From Paraglaciecola arctica (GTDB lineage Bacteria > Pseudomonadota > Gammaproteobacteria > Enterobacterales > Alteromonadaceae): a DNA stretch of 64,000 nt. The translations under genes were made by a program, and so were the position numbers. Shown here in pieces: positions 44,861 through 54,380 of the stretch. The notes below the pieces were generated by a model that saw nothing but the letters and a program-made list of their open reading frames with translations, had not been told where the DNA came from and made no database searches. The stretch spans positions 62,001 through 126,000 of the forward strand of contig NZ_JAHKQO010000049.1 in NCBI RefSeq assembly GCF_018861065.1. Direction: 5' to 3'. Position 1 is the first letter of the stretch. Every line of letters begins with the position of its first letter.

Positions 44861-45508
44861 TTATTCCGCAGGTGCTTCTTCTGCATCTGCATCGTCGTCG
44901 CTTTCATCTTCAACTTTAGGACCTTTCGCAAGTTTAACTGTAACTACAGCTAAATCATGGTCGTCTTCGCCTTTGTTTAGCTCAACTAAAGAGACACCTT
45001 TAGGTAAAACTAAATCGCTCAAGTGAATAGTTTGATCTAGTTCAACGTTTAATAAGTCAACTTCAATATACTCAGGTAAATCGCCTGGTAAACAACTTAC
45101 TTCAACATCAACCATGTGATGTTCAGCGTGGCCACCATTTAACTTAATTGAATCCGCTTTTTCTTCATTAATGAAGTGTAAAGGAACGTTAGTGTGAAGT
45201 GCTACTTTTGCGTCAATGCGTAAAAAGTCAACATGCATAACAATAGGTTTAAAAGCATGACGTTGCATGTCCTTAACCAATACTTCTGTTTTCTTTTTAC
45301 CAATATTCAAAGTTAGAACATGAGAGTAAAAAGCTTCAAAGCCTTGGGCTTGAAAAAGTTTGTTATGATCAAGGGTCAAAGAAACGGCTTCTTTACCCGC
45401 TCCGTATAAGACTGCAGGTACTTTACCGGCGTGACGTAGGCGGCGGCTCGCACCTTTCCCTAAATCAGTACGGACTTCTGCGTCTAGTGTGAAAATTCCA
45501 TCAGACAT
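44861..45508 (-). CDS. rplY: Ribosomal protein L25 (long Ctc/TL5 form)
   Basis: 215 residues: an N-terminal L25 domain (about 1-92; [24 protein letters not shown]) that binds 5S rRNA, plus the C-terminal beta domain of the Ctc/TL5 type. A very acidic tail ([15 protein letters not shown]) ends it. E. coli L25 has only the first domain (94 residues); the long form is usual in Alteromonadales. Located between prs and pth as in related genomes. Confidence 0.94.
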   Translation of the reverse strand: MSDGIFTLDAEVRTDLGKGASRRLRHAGKVPAVLYGAGKEAVSLTLDHNKLFQAQGFEAFYSHVLTLNIGKKKTEVLVKDMQRHAFKPIVMHVDFLRIDAKVALHTNVPLHFINEEKADSIKLNGGHAEHHMVDVEVSCLPGDLPEYIEVDLLNVELDQTIHLSDLVLPKGVSLVELNKGEDDHDLAVVTVKLAKGPKVEDESDDDADAEEAPAE

Positions 45509-45680
45509 GTGGTAACTCCAAAATAAAATAGTATGTTTGTGTAAATTTTTGCGACCAAAATTTACGTAAGTGCTGTAAGTTTTCTAACAATTGCTATGAA
45601 AACTACAACGTCCCCAAAAAAGGGCGGCGAATATTAACACCAGTCTGAGTTGGAAACAATGTATTAGCGCGCTAAATTAG

Positions 45681-45710
45681 CAATAAAAAAGCGGCCAATC
45701 GAAGCCGCTT
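45681..45710 (-). terminator. Rho-independent terminator after prs
   Basis: Minus strand stem AAGCGGC / GCCGCTT with an 8-base loop, followed by TTTTTTATT, 26 bases after the prs stop. It separates prs from rplY-pth. Confidence 0.9.
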
Positions 45711-45735
45711 ATTTTGTACTTATTCATTACCAACT

Positions 45736-46683
45736 TTAATATTCAAACATTGCAGAGATAGATTCTTCATTACTAACTCTTCGAATCGCTTCTGCCAGCA
45801 TGTTAGATAGGGTCAATTGTTTAACTTTAGGTAGGGCTTTTATTTCTTCGCAAAGAGGGATGCTGTCGGTGATAATAATTTCATCAATTACAGAATCACG
45901 TAAATTTTGCGCAGCATTACCCGAAAAAATAGCGTGGGTAGCATAAGCATAAACATTTTTAGCGCCATGGGCCTTTAATGCTTCAGCTGCTTTTGCCAAG
46001 GTGCCGCCCGTATCAATCATATCATCAACTATGATGCAGTCTCTGTCTTGAACATCACCAATAATGTGCATAACTTGGGCTACATTTGCCTTAGGTCGAC
46101 GTTTATCGATAATCGCCAAATCTGTGTCATTCATCAATTTTGCTAAAGCACGTGCTCGTACAACACCACCAATATCCGGCGATACTACAACGGGATTGTG
46201 AAAATCTCGTTGACGCATATCGTCCAGCAAAATAGGCGTTCCAAAAGCGTTATCCACTGGCACATCGAAGAAACCCTGAATTTGTTCTGCATGCAAGTCG
46301 ATTGTTAAAACACGATCTACTCCCACATTGGATAAAAAGTCAGCTACGACTTTAGCTGTGATAGGTACCCTTGCAGAGCGTACTCGTCTATCTTGTCGCG
46401 CATAACCGAAGTAAGGAATTACAGCGGTAATTCGACCCGCAGAGGCACGTCGAAATGCATCAATCATTACAATCAATTCCATCAAATTGTCGTTTGTTGG
46501 CGCACAAGTTGATTGAACAATAAAAACGTCTGAACCACGCACATTTTCGTGTATTTCTACACTGATTTCTCCATCACTAAAACGCCCAACGCTTGCATGT
46601 CCTAGCTTGGTATAAAGCCTATCTGCTACTTTCTGGGCCAATTCAGGTACTGCATTTCCAGAGAAAATCTTCATATCCGGCAC
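45736..46683 (-). CDS. prs: Ribose-phosphate pyrophosphokinase
   Basis: 315 residues as in E. coli. [14 protein letters not shown] near the start, the flexible-loop [27 protein letters not shown], and the PRPP-binding loop [15 protein letters not shown] are diagnostic. It makes PRPP from ribose-5-phosphate and ATP for nucleotide, His, Trp and NAD synthesis. Directly upstream lies the unusual tRNA-Gln repeat array, so any transcript from ispE or tRNA-Gln into prs would carry these sequences as its leader. Confidence 0.96.
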   Translation of the reverse strand: MPDMKIFSGNAVPELAQKVADRLYTKLGHASVGRFSDGEISVEIHENVRGSDVFIVQSTCAPTNDNLMELIVMIDAFRRASAGRITAVIPYFGYARQDRRVRSARVPITAKVVADFLSNVGVDRVLTIDLHAEQIQGFFDVPVDNAFGTPILLDDMRQRDFHNPVVVSPDIGGVVRARALAKLMNDTDLAIIDKRRPKANVAQVMHIIGDVQDRDCIIVDDMIDTGGTLAKAAEALKAHGAKNVYAYATHAIFSGNAAQNLRDSVIDEIIITDSIPLCEEIKALPKVKQLTLSNMLAEAIRRVSNEESISAMFEY

Positions 46684-46785
46684 GGTAATATCCTCAGTGC
46701 TTATTAATTGATTGCTGTTTTAAAGTTAACTTCCGCGATTAAATCGTAGAGGAAACTTATAATCATAGTAACCAAATTTTTAAAT

Positions 46786-47192
46786 TGGCTGGGGTAGCTG
46801 GACTCGATCCAACGACATAGTCGCGGATCAAAACCTGTTGCCTCAACAAGTATTACTAAATTTTGGCTGGGGTAGTTGGACTCGAGCCAACGACATATGT
46901 CGCGGATCAAAACCTTCTATTTCCAATGCCAAATTATTATCAAAATTGGTTGGGGTAGCTGGACTCGAACCAACGACATAGTCACGGATCAAAACCTTCT
47001 ATTTCCAATGCCAAGTTATTATCAAAATTGGCTGGGGTAGCTGGACTCGAATCAACGACATAGTCACGGATCAAAACCTTCTAATTCCAATGCCAAGTTA
47101 TTATCAAAATTGGCTGGGGTAGCTGGACTCGAACCAACGACATAGTCGCGGATCAAAACCTTCTATTTCCAATGCCAAGTTATTATCAAAAT
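46786..47192 (-). repeat. Tandem array of five decayed tRNA-Gln 3'-half copies (about 82-bp unit)
   Basis: Five direct repeats begin (as TGG, the complement of CCA) at 46786, 46864, 46947, 47029 and 47111, with spacings 78, 83, 82 and 82, then 82 to the intact tRNA-Gln at 47193. Each keeps the acceptor 3' strand, CCA, T-arm and the anticodon-loop string TTTTGAT. Each has lost the acceptor 5' strand and D-arm, replaced by a shared spacer (CCAATGCCAAGTTATTATC in most). The anticodon stem is unpaired. They cannot form a tRNA cloverleaf. The unit farthest from the intact gene (46786) is the most divergent, as expected for stepwise tandem growth. Confidence 0.88.
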
Positions 47193-47267
47193 TGGCTGGG
47201 GTAGCTGGACTCGAACCAACGAATGACGGGATCAAAACCCGTTGCCTTACCACTTGGCTATACCCCA
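47193..47267 (-). tRNA. tRNA-Gln (TTG)
   Basis: 75 nt including CCA, with a complete cloverleaf and TTG anticodon, identical in body to the copies at 38528 and 38766. It begins nine bases after the ispE stop, so it may be processed from an ispE transcript, and it heads the array of decayed copies. Confidence 0.95.
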
Positions 47268-47276
47268 ATTAAACTT

Positions 47277-48143
47277 CTATATTTGTGCTTGGATCTGGCT
47301 ATGTAAAAGGGATGTATTCACCCCATTTGCAACGAAACTTGTTGTGCCTGTTGGCAACAACTTTTGAACATCTAACGCTTCCTGATGATGCTCAAACATT
47401 GCAAAAACACATGCTCCTGTGCCGGTCATCCTCGACGGCGCGTATTCTAACAACCAGTGTAATGCTTTTGCAACATTCGGATAGCGATCACAAACTAATT
47501 GTTGGCAATCATTGTGGGTGTTTGCAAAACTATAATCGCTAAAGTTAATCTTTGGCGTATTTCTGGGTAGATCTGCTAATGAAAAAACTTCTGCTGTAGA
47601 TACATGGCTGTTGGGAAATACCACTAGATAAGATCTTTTTGGCAAGCTGACTGGTTGTAGTTTTTCACCAACCCCTTCGGCAAAGGCGGTGTTTCCCTGA
47701 ATAAAAATAGGCAGGTCGGCACCTAAACTTAGACCAAGCTTTGATAACTCAGCTTCCGTTAGCTGGCAACCCCACAAACGGTTTAGAACTAACAATGTGG
47801 TGGCAGCATTTGAAGAGCCGCCTCCTATTCCTCCTCCCATAGGAAGCCTTTTTTTAAGGTGTATTGTGCAACCTAGATTAGTAGATAGAGCCGCAGGAAT
47901 ATGTTGTTTTAATAAATGCGCTGCTTTTACGATTAAATTATCTTCATCTGCAACCCCTACAATAGGATCCGCTAGAGTGATTTTACCTGACGAATTGACA
48001 TCAAAAGCGAGTTCATCACCATAATCAAGAATTTGAAACAAACTTTGTAATTGGTGATAGCCGTTCTCGTAACGGCCATTAATGTGTAAAAAAAGATTAA
48101 GCTTGGCAGGACTTGGCCACCATATCTGGGAGAGGTTATTCAT
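47277..48143 (-). CDS. ispE: 4-diphosphocytidyl-2-C-methyl-D-erythritol kinase
   Basis: 288 residues from the ATG at 48143, which has GGAA nine bases upstream and overlaps the lolB stop by eight bases. A GTG at 48164 would add seven residues. WPSPAKLNLFLHI near the start and the ATP loop LPMGGGIGGGSSNAATTL are the GHMP-kinase signatures, and RMTGTGACVFAMF the C-terminal one. Fourth step of the MEP isoprenoid pathway in the cytoplasm. Confidence 0.95.
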   Translation of the reverse strand: MNNLSQIWWPSPAKLNLFLHINGRYENGYHQLQSLFQILDYGDELAFDVNSSGKITLADPIVGVADEDNLIVKAAHLLKQHIPAALSTNLGCTIHLKKRLPMGGGIGGGSSNAATTLLVLNRLWGCQLTEAELSKLGLSLGADLPIFIQGNTAFAEGVGEKLQPVSLPKRSYLVVFPNSHVSTAEVFSLADLPRNTPKINFSDYSFANTHNDCQQLVCDRYPNVAKALHWLLEYAPSRMTGTGACVFAMFEHHQEALDVQKLLPTGTTSFVANGVNTSLLHSQIQAQI

Positions 48144-48774
48144 GTAAATTCCATGTGTTGACACGAATTATTAACTGACTGTTGTTGATCTTGTTATGTA
48201 AAACTACTTTATGAGGTAACCAAGTTTGCTCTACTATTTTGTAGTTGTCGTAATTGATTAACCAATTTTCACAATTGTCGCAGTTCGGTTGCAATTGGTT
48301 AACCCAACCTTGTTCGCTAATTTCCACTAAGTCTGCACGCTGATGTTGCCCTTTTATCCAAAAACGTAATTTTTCTACCGGTATCTGCCATCCAGTCACT
48401 CGCCAAATCAAGCGACTGGCATCTGTATCTTGGTAGGTTTCATCATCTGCAACCAGAGAGACAAGGTTTTCATCACCTTTCATATTTACAAGGGATGTAC
48501 CAATGACTGATGTCATATTAAGTTGGAATTGTTGTGGTGTTTGTTGCCACCTAAAGTTGGCACTTTGTTTCTTTTCAGGGCTTTTAAAACCTAATTTACC
48601 TTTAATAGACCAGCGTTCTAGTCCTTTTAAGGATGCTTGATGCACAGAAGAATTTAAATTCACTGGAGGTGGTGGGGGATTAGCACAACCGAATAGAATG
48701 AAAACTAAGAAAAGGACAAAAAAAGTTGGTTTTATGTTCAGTTGGCTGATTAACACAGTTTGAATCACACTCAT
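48136..48774 (-). CDS. lolB: Outer membrane lipoprotein LolB
   Basis: 212 residues from the ATG at 48774 (a TTG just before it is also in frame). Signal peptide with lipobox ILFGC and Cys near residue 30, then WSIKGKLGFKSPEKKQSANFRWQQ, characteristic of LolB. The beta-barrel fold receives lipoproteins from LolA and inserts them in the outer membrane. Gene order lolB-ispE next to divergent hemA is standard in gammaproteobacteria. Confidence 0.92.
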   Translation of the reverse strand: MSVIQTVLISQLNIKPTFFVLFLVFILFGCANPPPPPVNLNSSVHQASLKGLERWSIKGKLGFKSPEKKQSANFRWQQTPQQFQLNMTSVIGTSLVNMKGDENLVSLVADDETYQDTDASRLIWRVTGWQIPVEKLRFWIKGQHQRADLVEISEQGWVNQLQPNCDNCENWLINYDNYKIVEQTWLPHKVVLHNKINNSQLIIRVNTWNLHE

Positions 48775-48896
48775 CAAAAGAAAAAATCGATTGAGTCAAT
48801 AGGAACATACAACGCACATCGCTTTCAATAGTTTTACCTTTTGCGTACAATGCCGCCAATAAATTAGCCCTTTGTTGTAGTTTGTCTAATCACTCC

Positions 48897-50159
48897 ATGA
48901 TCCTAATTGCTTTTGGTATTAATCACAAAACCGCCCCAGTTGAGTTACGTGAAAAAATAGCGTTTTCGCCTGATGCGATAGTGCAAGCGCTAGCATCTTT
49001 GCGGCAAGTCACTGGTGCAACCGAATCTGTGATTTTATCAACCTGTAATAGAACCGAGGTTTATGCGCAACTTGACTCACAACAGACAATGAACATTGTT
49101 CATTGGTTAGCTAATTTTCATGGTGTGCAACTAAATGATTTGGAAGAAAACAGTTATTTGTATACCGAGCAACAGGCGGCAAATCATATTATGAGAGTGG
49201 CCTGTGGATTAGATTCCATGATGTTAGGTGAGCCACAAATTTTAGGCCAAGTAAAACAAGCGTTTACTGATGCTAGAAATTCTGGGGTGATTAAAGGCTA
49301 TTTTGAAAGATTGTTTCAACACACTTTTGCTGTAGCAAAAAGAGTACGTAATGAAACAGATATTGGAGCGAATGCTGTTTCAGTTGCCTACGCGTCAGTT
49401 CAACTAGCTAAACATATTTTTTCATCCTTAGAAAAAAGCCGGGTGCTGTTGATTGGTGCGGGCGAAACCATAGAACTTGTTGCCAAACACCTCTACGAGC
49501 AGAATGTTAAGTCACTCACAGTAGCAAACCGTACCTTGGCGAGGGCCCAAAAAATAGCAGAGCCGCTACATGCCTCTGTATTAACTTTGGCGCAGATTCC
49601 GCAACATTTAAAAGACGCTGATATTGTTATTAGTTCGACTGCGAGCCAACTGCCTATTTTAGGTAAAGGTTTAGTTCAAAGTGCTTTAAAAGAGCGTAAA
49701 CATAAACCAATGTTTTTTGTGGATTTGGCTGTACCTCGTGATGTTGAGGCCGAAGTAGGGGAGTTAGACGACGCCTATTTATATACTGTGGATGATTTGC
49801 AGCAAATAGTAGAAAAAAACTTAGCCAATCGACAGGATGCGGCTGCACTTGCTGATGATATGGTAGAACAACAAGTTCAACAGTTTATGCGTTGGCAACA
49901 AAGTCAAACTTCTATTGATGTATTAAAGGGGTTTCGCGACCAAAGTGCTATGCAGCGCGATAGCCTAGTAAGTAAAGCGTTAAACCAATTAGCAGATGGT
50001 AAAGACGCCGAACAAGTAGTTATTGAACTTGCCAATAAATTAACCAATAGTCTCATTCATGCGCCAACCAAAGCATTAAAAAATGCGGCTAGTGAACAAG
50101 ATTCACAGCAGCTAGCATTACTAATTGATGCATTAGACTTAAAAAAATCAGATAATTAG
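48897..50159 (+). CDS. hemA: Glutamyl-tRNA reductase
   Basis: 420 residues from the ATG at 48897; a TTG at 48882 adds five residues but E. coli HemA aligns from the ATG (MILIAFGINHKTAP). The nucleophilic Cys is in LSTCNRTE (C50). GLDSMMLGEPQILGQVK, ETDIGANAVSVAYA and the NADPH-binding GAGETIELVAKHL follow. It makes glutamate-1-semialdehyde, the committed step of C5-pathway heme synthesis, and is probably co-transcribed with prfA and prmC. Confidence 0.96.
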   Translation: MILIAFGINHKTAPVELREKIAFSPDAIVQALASLRQVTGATESVILSTCNRTEVYAQLDSQQTMNIVHWLANFHGVQLNDLEENSYLYTEQQAANHIMRVACGLDSMMLGEPQILGQVKQAFTDARNSGVIKGYFERLFQHTFAVAKRVRNETDIGANAVSVAYASVQLAKHIFSSLEKSRVLLIGAGETIELVAKHLYEQNVKSLTVANRTLARAQKIAEPLHASVLTLAQIPQHLKDADIVISSTASQLPILGKGLVQSALKERKHKPMFFVDLAVPRDVEAEVGELDDAYLYTVDDLQQIVEKNLANRQDAAALADDMVEQQVQQFMRWQQSQTSIDVLKGFRDQSAMQRDSLVSKALNQLADGKDAEQVVIELANKLTNSLIHAPTKALKNAASEQDSQQLALLIDALDLKKSDN

Positions 50160-50189
50160 CGGCAAAGTTAGTCCGCGTACAGGAAAATA

Positions 50190-51275
50190 ATGAAAGAATC
50201 GGTTCAACGTAAACTAGAAACCTTGATTGAACGCTTCGAAGAGGTCCAAGCCTTATTAGGCGAAGTAGAAGTGATTGCTGACCAAGACAGGTACAGAGGA
50301 TTAACCAAAGAATATTCACAATTAGAAGATGTAGTGAAGTGTTTTAGGGATTATCAACAAGCCCAACAAGACTTTGAGTCAGCTCAGGAGATGATGCAAG
50401 AAGACGACGCGGAAATGCGTGAAATGGCTCAAGAGGAATATAAAACCTCCAAACAGAGCATCGAGCAATTTACTCAAGAACTACAAGTTTTGTTATTGCC
50501 CAAAGATCCCAATGACGAAAGTAACTGTTTTGTGGAGATCCGCGCGGGAGCAGGGGGAGACGAAGCTGCAATCTTTGCGGGCGATTTGTTTCGAATGTAC
50601 AGTCGTTATGCTGAAAAACAAGGCTGGAAAGTTGAGCTTGTGACCGCCAACGAAGGTGAGCATGGCGGATATAAAGTTGTGATTGCCAATATAATTGGTG
50701 ACGGTTCTTACGGTATTATGAAGTTTGAGTCTGGTGGACATCGTGTTCAACGAGTACCAGATACAGAATCACAAGGGCGTATTCATACTTCTGCATGTAC
50801 TGTGGTAGTGATGCCAGAAATACCTGAATCTGAAGCCATTGAAATAAATAAAGCAGATTTAAAAATTGATACCTTTCGAGCTTCTGGCGCTGGTGGACAG
50901 CATGTAAATAAAACTGACTCGGCTATTCGTATTACCCATAATCCATCTGGCATAGTGGTTGAATGTCAAGATGAACGCTCGCAACATAAAAATCGAGCCA
51001 AGGCGATGGCTATTTTGCAATCTCGTTTGACTCAATTAGAAGAAGACAAACGCCTAGAAGACGAGACATCTACCCGCCGCAATCTAGTGGCAAGTGGAGA
51101 CCGTTCAGAACGTATTCGCACTTATAACTTTCCACAAGGACGAGTCACCGACCATCGTATTAACCTGACCTTATATTGTTTAGATGATGTAATTGCAGGT
51201 GACTTAAATGCGGTGTTAGAGCCTATAAGGCAAGAGCACCAAGCCGATCTGTTGTCTTCTCTTTCTGACGAATAG
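50190..51275 (+). CDS. prfA: Peptide chain release factor 1
   Basis: 361 residues. GGQ at 235-237 ([13 protein letters not shown]) triggers peptidyl-tRNA hydrolysis. The PxT codon-recognition tripeptide appears as PDT (190-192) in [13 protein letters not shown], which marks RF1 rather than RF2. Reads UAA and UAG. Starts 30 bases after hemA and is followed by the gene for its methyltransferase PrmC. Confidence 0.96.
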   Translation: MKESVQRKLETLIERFEEVQALLGEVEVIADQDRYRGLTKEYSQLEDVVKCFRDYQQAQQDFESAQEMMQEDDAEMREMAQEEYKTSKQSIEQFTQELQVLLLPKDPNDESNCFVEIRAGAGGDEAAIFAGDLFRMYSRYAEKQGWKVELVTANEGEHGGYKVVIANIIGDGSYGIMKFESGGHRVQRVPDTESQGRIHTSACTVVVMPEIPESEAIEINKADLKIDTFRASGAGGQHVNKTDSAIRITHNPSGIVVECQDERSQHKNRAKAMAILQSRLTQLEEDKRLEDETSTRRNLVASGDRSERIRTYNFPQGRVTDHRINLTLYCLDDVIAGDLNAVLEPIRQEHQADLLSSLSDE

Positions 51276-51293
51276 ATTGTTTTGGGGGATTCA

Positions 51294-52151
51294 TTGCTTA
51301 CCATAGCGCAAGCATTGGTTTGGGCTAAAACTCAACTCAGGGATAGAGGTGTGAGTGATGATGGTTTACATGAATCAGCTGCTATTGATAGCAAAGTATT
51401 GTTAGCAGCCAGTTTAAACAAAGAACTGGTGTATCTGCATACCTGGCCCGAAAAGTTACTAGATGAATTGCAGATGCAAACCTTTAAAGAATTTGTTGAG
51501 CAAAGATCTGCCGGTCATCCAGTGGCACATATTATTGGTTACAGGGACTTTTGGACCTTGCGCTTAAAGGTTACTCCAGATACGTTGATCCCTCGTCCTG
51601 AAACTGAACTCTTAGTGGAAATAGCGCTTACTCTGGATTTACCTGAGAGTGCAAAAGTATTGGATTTAGGAACTGGTACTGGGGCTATCGCGTTGGCTCT
51701 GGCAAGTGAAAAGCACAATTGGGTGATTACTGGCGTCGACAAGCAGTCCGATGCGGTAACTTTGTCTAAACACAACGCTACTTCAAATAACTTAGAACGA
51801 GTCGCGTTTATGCACAGTGATTGGTTTTCCGCTGTAGCAGCACAACAATTTGATCTAATTGTTAGCAACCCTCCGTATATTGAAGAAGAAAACCGTTATT
51901 TAAAACTCGGGGACGTTCGCTTTGAACCCAGCAGTGCTTTAACAGCGGGACATGATGGTCTTGAAGATATTCGCCATATAGTTGCTCAAAGTAGGCGTTA
52001 TTTGAGTGGTAACGGCTGGTTAGTCATTGAACATGGATACCAACAAGGAGCGGCAGTGACTGAAATATTTAAAGAAAACGCATACAACAATATCTGCACT
52101 CACGACGATCTCAATGGCTTACCTCGTATTACCTTCGGGAGTTTTCAATAA
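51294..52151 (+). CDS. prmC: Release factor glutamine methyltransferase
   Basis: 285 residues from a TTG at 51294 with GGGGG five bases upstream; another TTG at 51282 adds four residues. SAM site LDLGTGTGAIALAL (about 124-136) and the catalytic NPPY (192-195). It methylates the Gln of the GGQ motif in release factors, so it acts on the product of the gene 18 bases before it. Confidence 0.94.
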   Translation: MLTIAQALVWAKTQLRDRGVSDDGLHESAAIDSKVLLAASLNKELVYLHTWPEKLLDELQMQTFKEFVEQRSAGHPVAHIIGYRDFWTLRLKVTPDTLIPRPETELLVEIALTLDLPESAKVLDLGTGTGAIALALASEKHNWVITGVDKQSDAVTLSKHNATSNNLERVAFMHSDWFSAVAAQQFDLIVSNPPYIEEENRYLKLGDVRFEPSSALTAGHDGLEDIRHIVAQSRRYLSGNGWLVIEHGYQQGAAVTEIFKENAYNNICTHDDLNGLPRITFGSFQ

Positions 52152-52289
52152 CTGTTAGGATTTAAAGCAATATTTTTATGTCCTTTTAAGTTGTTGTTTC
52201 AAGCATTTAGTTATAACTTAACGTAAAATTTTTGCAGGGTAGTATTAGCTACAACTTATTACCAAGTCATTGTTTTAAGGGAAAGTGTT

Positions 52290-53837
52290 ATGTCTGACGA
52301 GATATTGTTCGCCGAAGATACTGAAGAAGAAGTTGAATGGCATGGCAAATGGAAAGTTTTGATAGTTGATGACGAACCTGAAGTACATGCCGTCACAAAA
52401 CTTGCTCTTGGGGACTTTGTTTTTCAAGAAAAAGATCTAGAGTTCATCAGCGCGTTTGACGGCGAAGAAGCAAAGAAGATGTTTCTGGAACATGATGATA
52501 TAGCCGTTGTGCTATTAGACGTGGTGATGGAAACTGATGATGCGGGCTTAAAAGTAGCTGAATTTATTAGAAACGAAGCTGACAACCATTTTACTCGCAT
52601 TATTTTGCGTACCGGGCAACCAGGCCAAGCACCAGAGCGTGATGTAATCATTAATTATGATATTAATGATTACAAATCTAAAACTGAATTGACTGCGCAA
52701 AAACTTTTCACTGTGGTGATTTCTGCACTTCGCTCTTACCGCGATATTATTGTTATTGAAGAAAATAGGCAGGGATTGGAGAAAATTATCTCTGCGTCCG
52801 CTGACCTGTTCAGTATTCATTCCCTAGAAAGTTTCATCGAAGGTATAGTTCAACAATTAGCCTCATTGCTGGGAGGAACACGAGATACTGCTTATTTAAC
52901 CTCTGCAGTAGTAGGTCCTAAACCGATAGAACAATACAACAGCTCGGAACTATACGTTTTTACAGGTAGAGGGGAATACGAAAATAAAGAGGGAAACCGT
53001 TTGGAAGAGGTGATAAGTGGGCGAGAGTTAATTTCATGCCAGCAAGCTTATGCCAATAAATCCATGGTTTATGAAGATGAGTACCTAGTCGTATATTGTG
53101 ACAGTAAAATTAAAAAGGGCTCATTACTTTACATGTCAGGGTTACCGAGAAAATTAACCGATACTGACAAACATTTAATCGAAATATTTTCCCAAAATGT
53201 TCAAATTGCATTCGATAACGTGTTGTTAAATAAAGATATTGAAGATACACAAAAAGAAGTGATTGAACGTTTAGCTGATTCGTTAGAAGAAAATTTCGGT
53301 AGTGAGAACCACACAAAACGTATGGTTAGAATTTGTGAAGTGTTAGGTAAAGCTGCCAACTTATCTAAACAAGATTTAAAAACACTATGTCTAGCAGTGC
53401 CTCTTCACGACATAGGTAAAATTAGAATTTCTGACAGAATCATGTTGAAACCGGGAAACCTCGATAATGAGGAAATGCTCAAAGTGCGAAACCATGCAGA
53501 GATAGGTTACAACTTGTTGAGAGATTCTAGCCGGCCTCTTATCAAAGCCGCCGCACTCATCGCTAGAGATCACCATGAATACTGGAATGGTAAAGGTTAC
53601 CCCAGAGGTAAGTCTGGTGAGGGAATACACATATTTTGTAGGATAGCGAGTATTGCTGATGCCTTCGATGCGATGCGCACCAAGCGTAGTTACAAAGAAG
53701 CATGGCCGGTAGAAAAAGTCATGGAGGTCATTGTCGCCGAGAAAGGACAGCAGTTCGATCCAAAAATGGTTGAACTTTTGCAAGAAAATATCGATGAAAT
53801 TGAAAGTATTATGCAAAATTTGTGTAGCGATAGCTGA
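52290..53837 (+). CDS. Response regulator with REC, DUF3369 and HD-GYP domains
   Basis: 515 residues. The receiver domain (about 20-150) has DDE (27-29) and phospho-acceptor D77 in VVLLDVVM. A DUF3369 region follows (about 165-320). The C-terminal HD-GYP domain has HDIGK (HD at 373-374), HHE (428-430) and GKGYPRG (GYP at 436-438), all metal and signature residues intact, so c-di-GMP phosphodiesterase activity is expected. No partner kinase is adjacent. It lies between prmC and sirB2, an unusual place because those genes are usually contiguous. Confidence 0.9.
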   Translation: MSDEILFAEDTEEEVEWHGKWKVLIVDDEPEVHAVTKLALGDFVFQEKDLEFISAFDGEEAKKMFLEHDDIAVVLLDVVMETDDAGLKVAEFIRNEADNHFTRIILRTGQPGQAPERDVIINYDINDYKSKTELTAQKLFTVVISALRSYRDIIVIEENRQGLEKIISASADLFSIHSLESFIEGIVQQLASLLGGTRDTAYLTSAVVGPKPIEQYNSSELYVFTGRGEYENKEGNRLEEVISGRELISCQQAYANKSMVYEDEYLVVYCDSKIKKGSLLYMSGLPRKLTDTDKHLIEIFSQNVQIAFDNVLLNKDIEDTQKEVIERLADSLEENFGSENHTKRMVRICEVLGKAANLSKQDLKTLCLAVPLHDIGKIRISDRIMLKPGNLDNEEMLKVRNHAEIGYNLLRDSSRPLIKAAALIARDHHEYWNGKGYPRGKSGEGIHIFCRIASIADAFDAMRTKRSYKEAWPVEKVMEVIVAEKGQQFDPKMVELLQENIDEIESIMQNLCSDS

Positions 53838-53869
53838 TTGTATTTTTATAAATTTAAGGTTGATTAAGA

Positions 53870-54244
53870 ATGTACGAAATTGTTAAACATACTCATTTAA
53901 CGGCGATTGCGCTGAGTGTTCTGTTGTTTTTAGTACGTTTTGTACTTAATGCGCTGCAGTCACCCATGGCACAAAAGAAGTGGTTAAAAATCGTTCCCCA
54001 CATAGTCGATACGGTTCTACTGATAACGGTTGTTACCTTATGTATTTTACTTAAACAATATCCTTTTGTAGATGCATGGGTCACTGAAAAACTATTGGCG
54101 TTGGTGATGTACATCTTTATGGTGACTTTAGCGCTAAAGCTGGGGCGCAATGGTTTGATGCGTGGCGTAGGTTTGGTTGGCGCGTTGTGCTCGATAGCGT
54201 ATGCGGGCATGGTGGCTGTCAGTAAACAGCCGATTTTGTTTTAA
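53870..54244 (+). CDS. SirB2-family membrane protein
   Basis: 124 residues with four membrane helices. YEIVKHTHLTAIALSVLLFLVRF, KIVPHIVDTVLLITV and the C-terminal YAGMVAVSKQPILF are the SirB2 (YchQ) pattern. The molecular function is unknown. In enterobacteria the order is hemA-prfA-prmC-sirB2-sirB1, as here apart from the inserted HD-GYP gene. Confidence 0.85.
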   Translation: MYEIVKHTHLTAIALSVLLFLVRFVLNALQSPMAQKKWLKIVPHIVDTVLLITVVTLCILLKQYPFVDAWVTEKLLALVMYIFMVTLALKLGRNGLMRGVGLVGALCSIAYAGMVAVSKQPILF

Positions 54245-54380
54245 ATTCGTTTCAGCTACTTTAATACTATGGTTTTACAGCGGCTTAGATTTTATTTTTG
54301 AAATGAGCTGTTATTTTCAGTAAAGGTTACACCACTTAAACCGATAAAAAGGAGTGAGCAAATTTAGTGGGGTAAGGTAA

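Noticed and set aside
46704-46910. 68-codon minus-strand frame upstream of prs
   Set aside because: It translates two of the decayed tRNA-Gln repeats, so the repeated peptide motif is a by-product of the repeat.
46786-47267. Regular repeats resembling a CRISPR array
   Set aside because: The repeated unit fills the whole 82-bp period and shows tRNA-Gln identity; there are no unique spacers and no cas genes.
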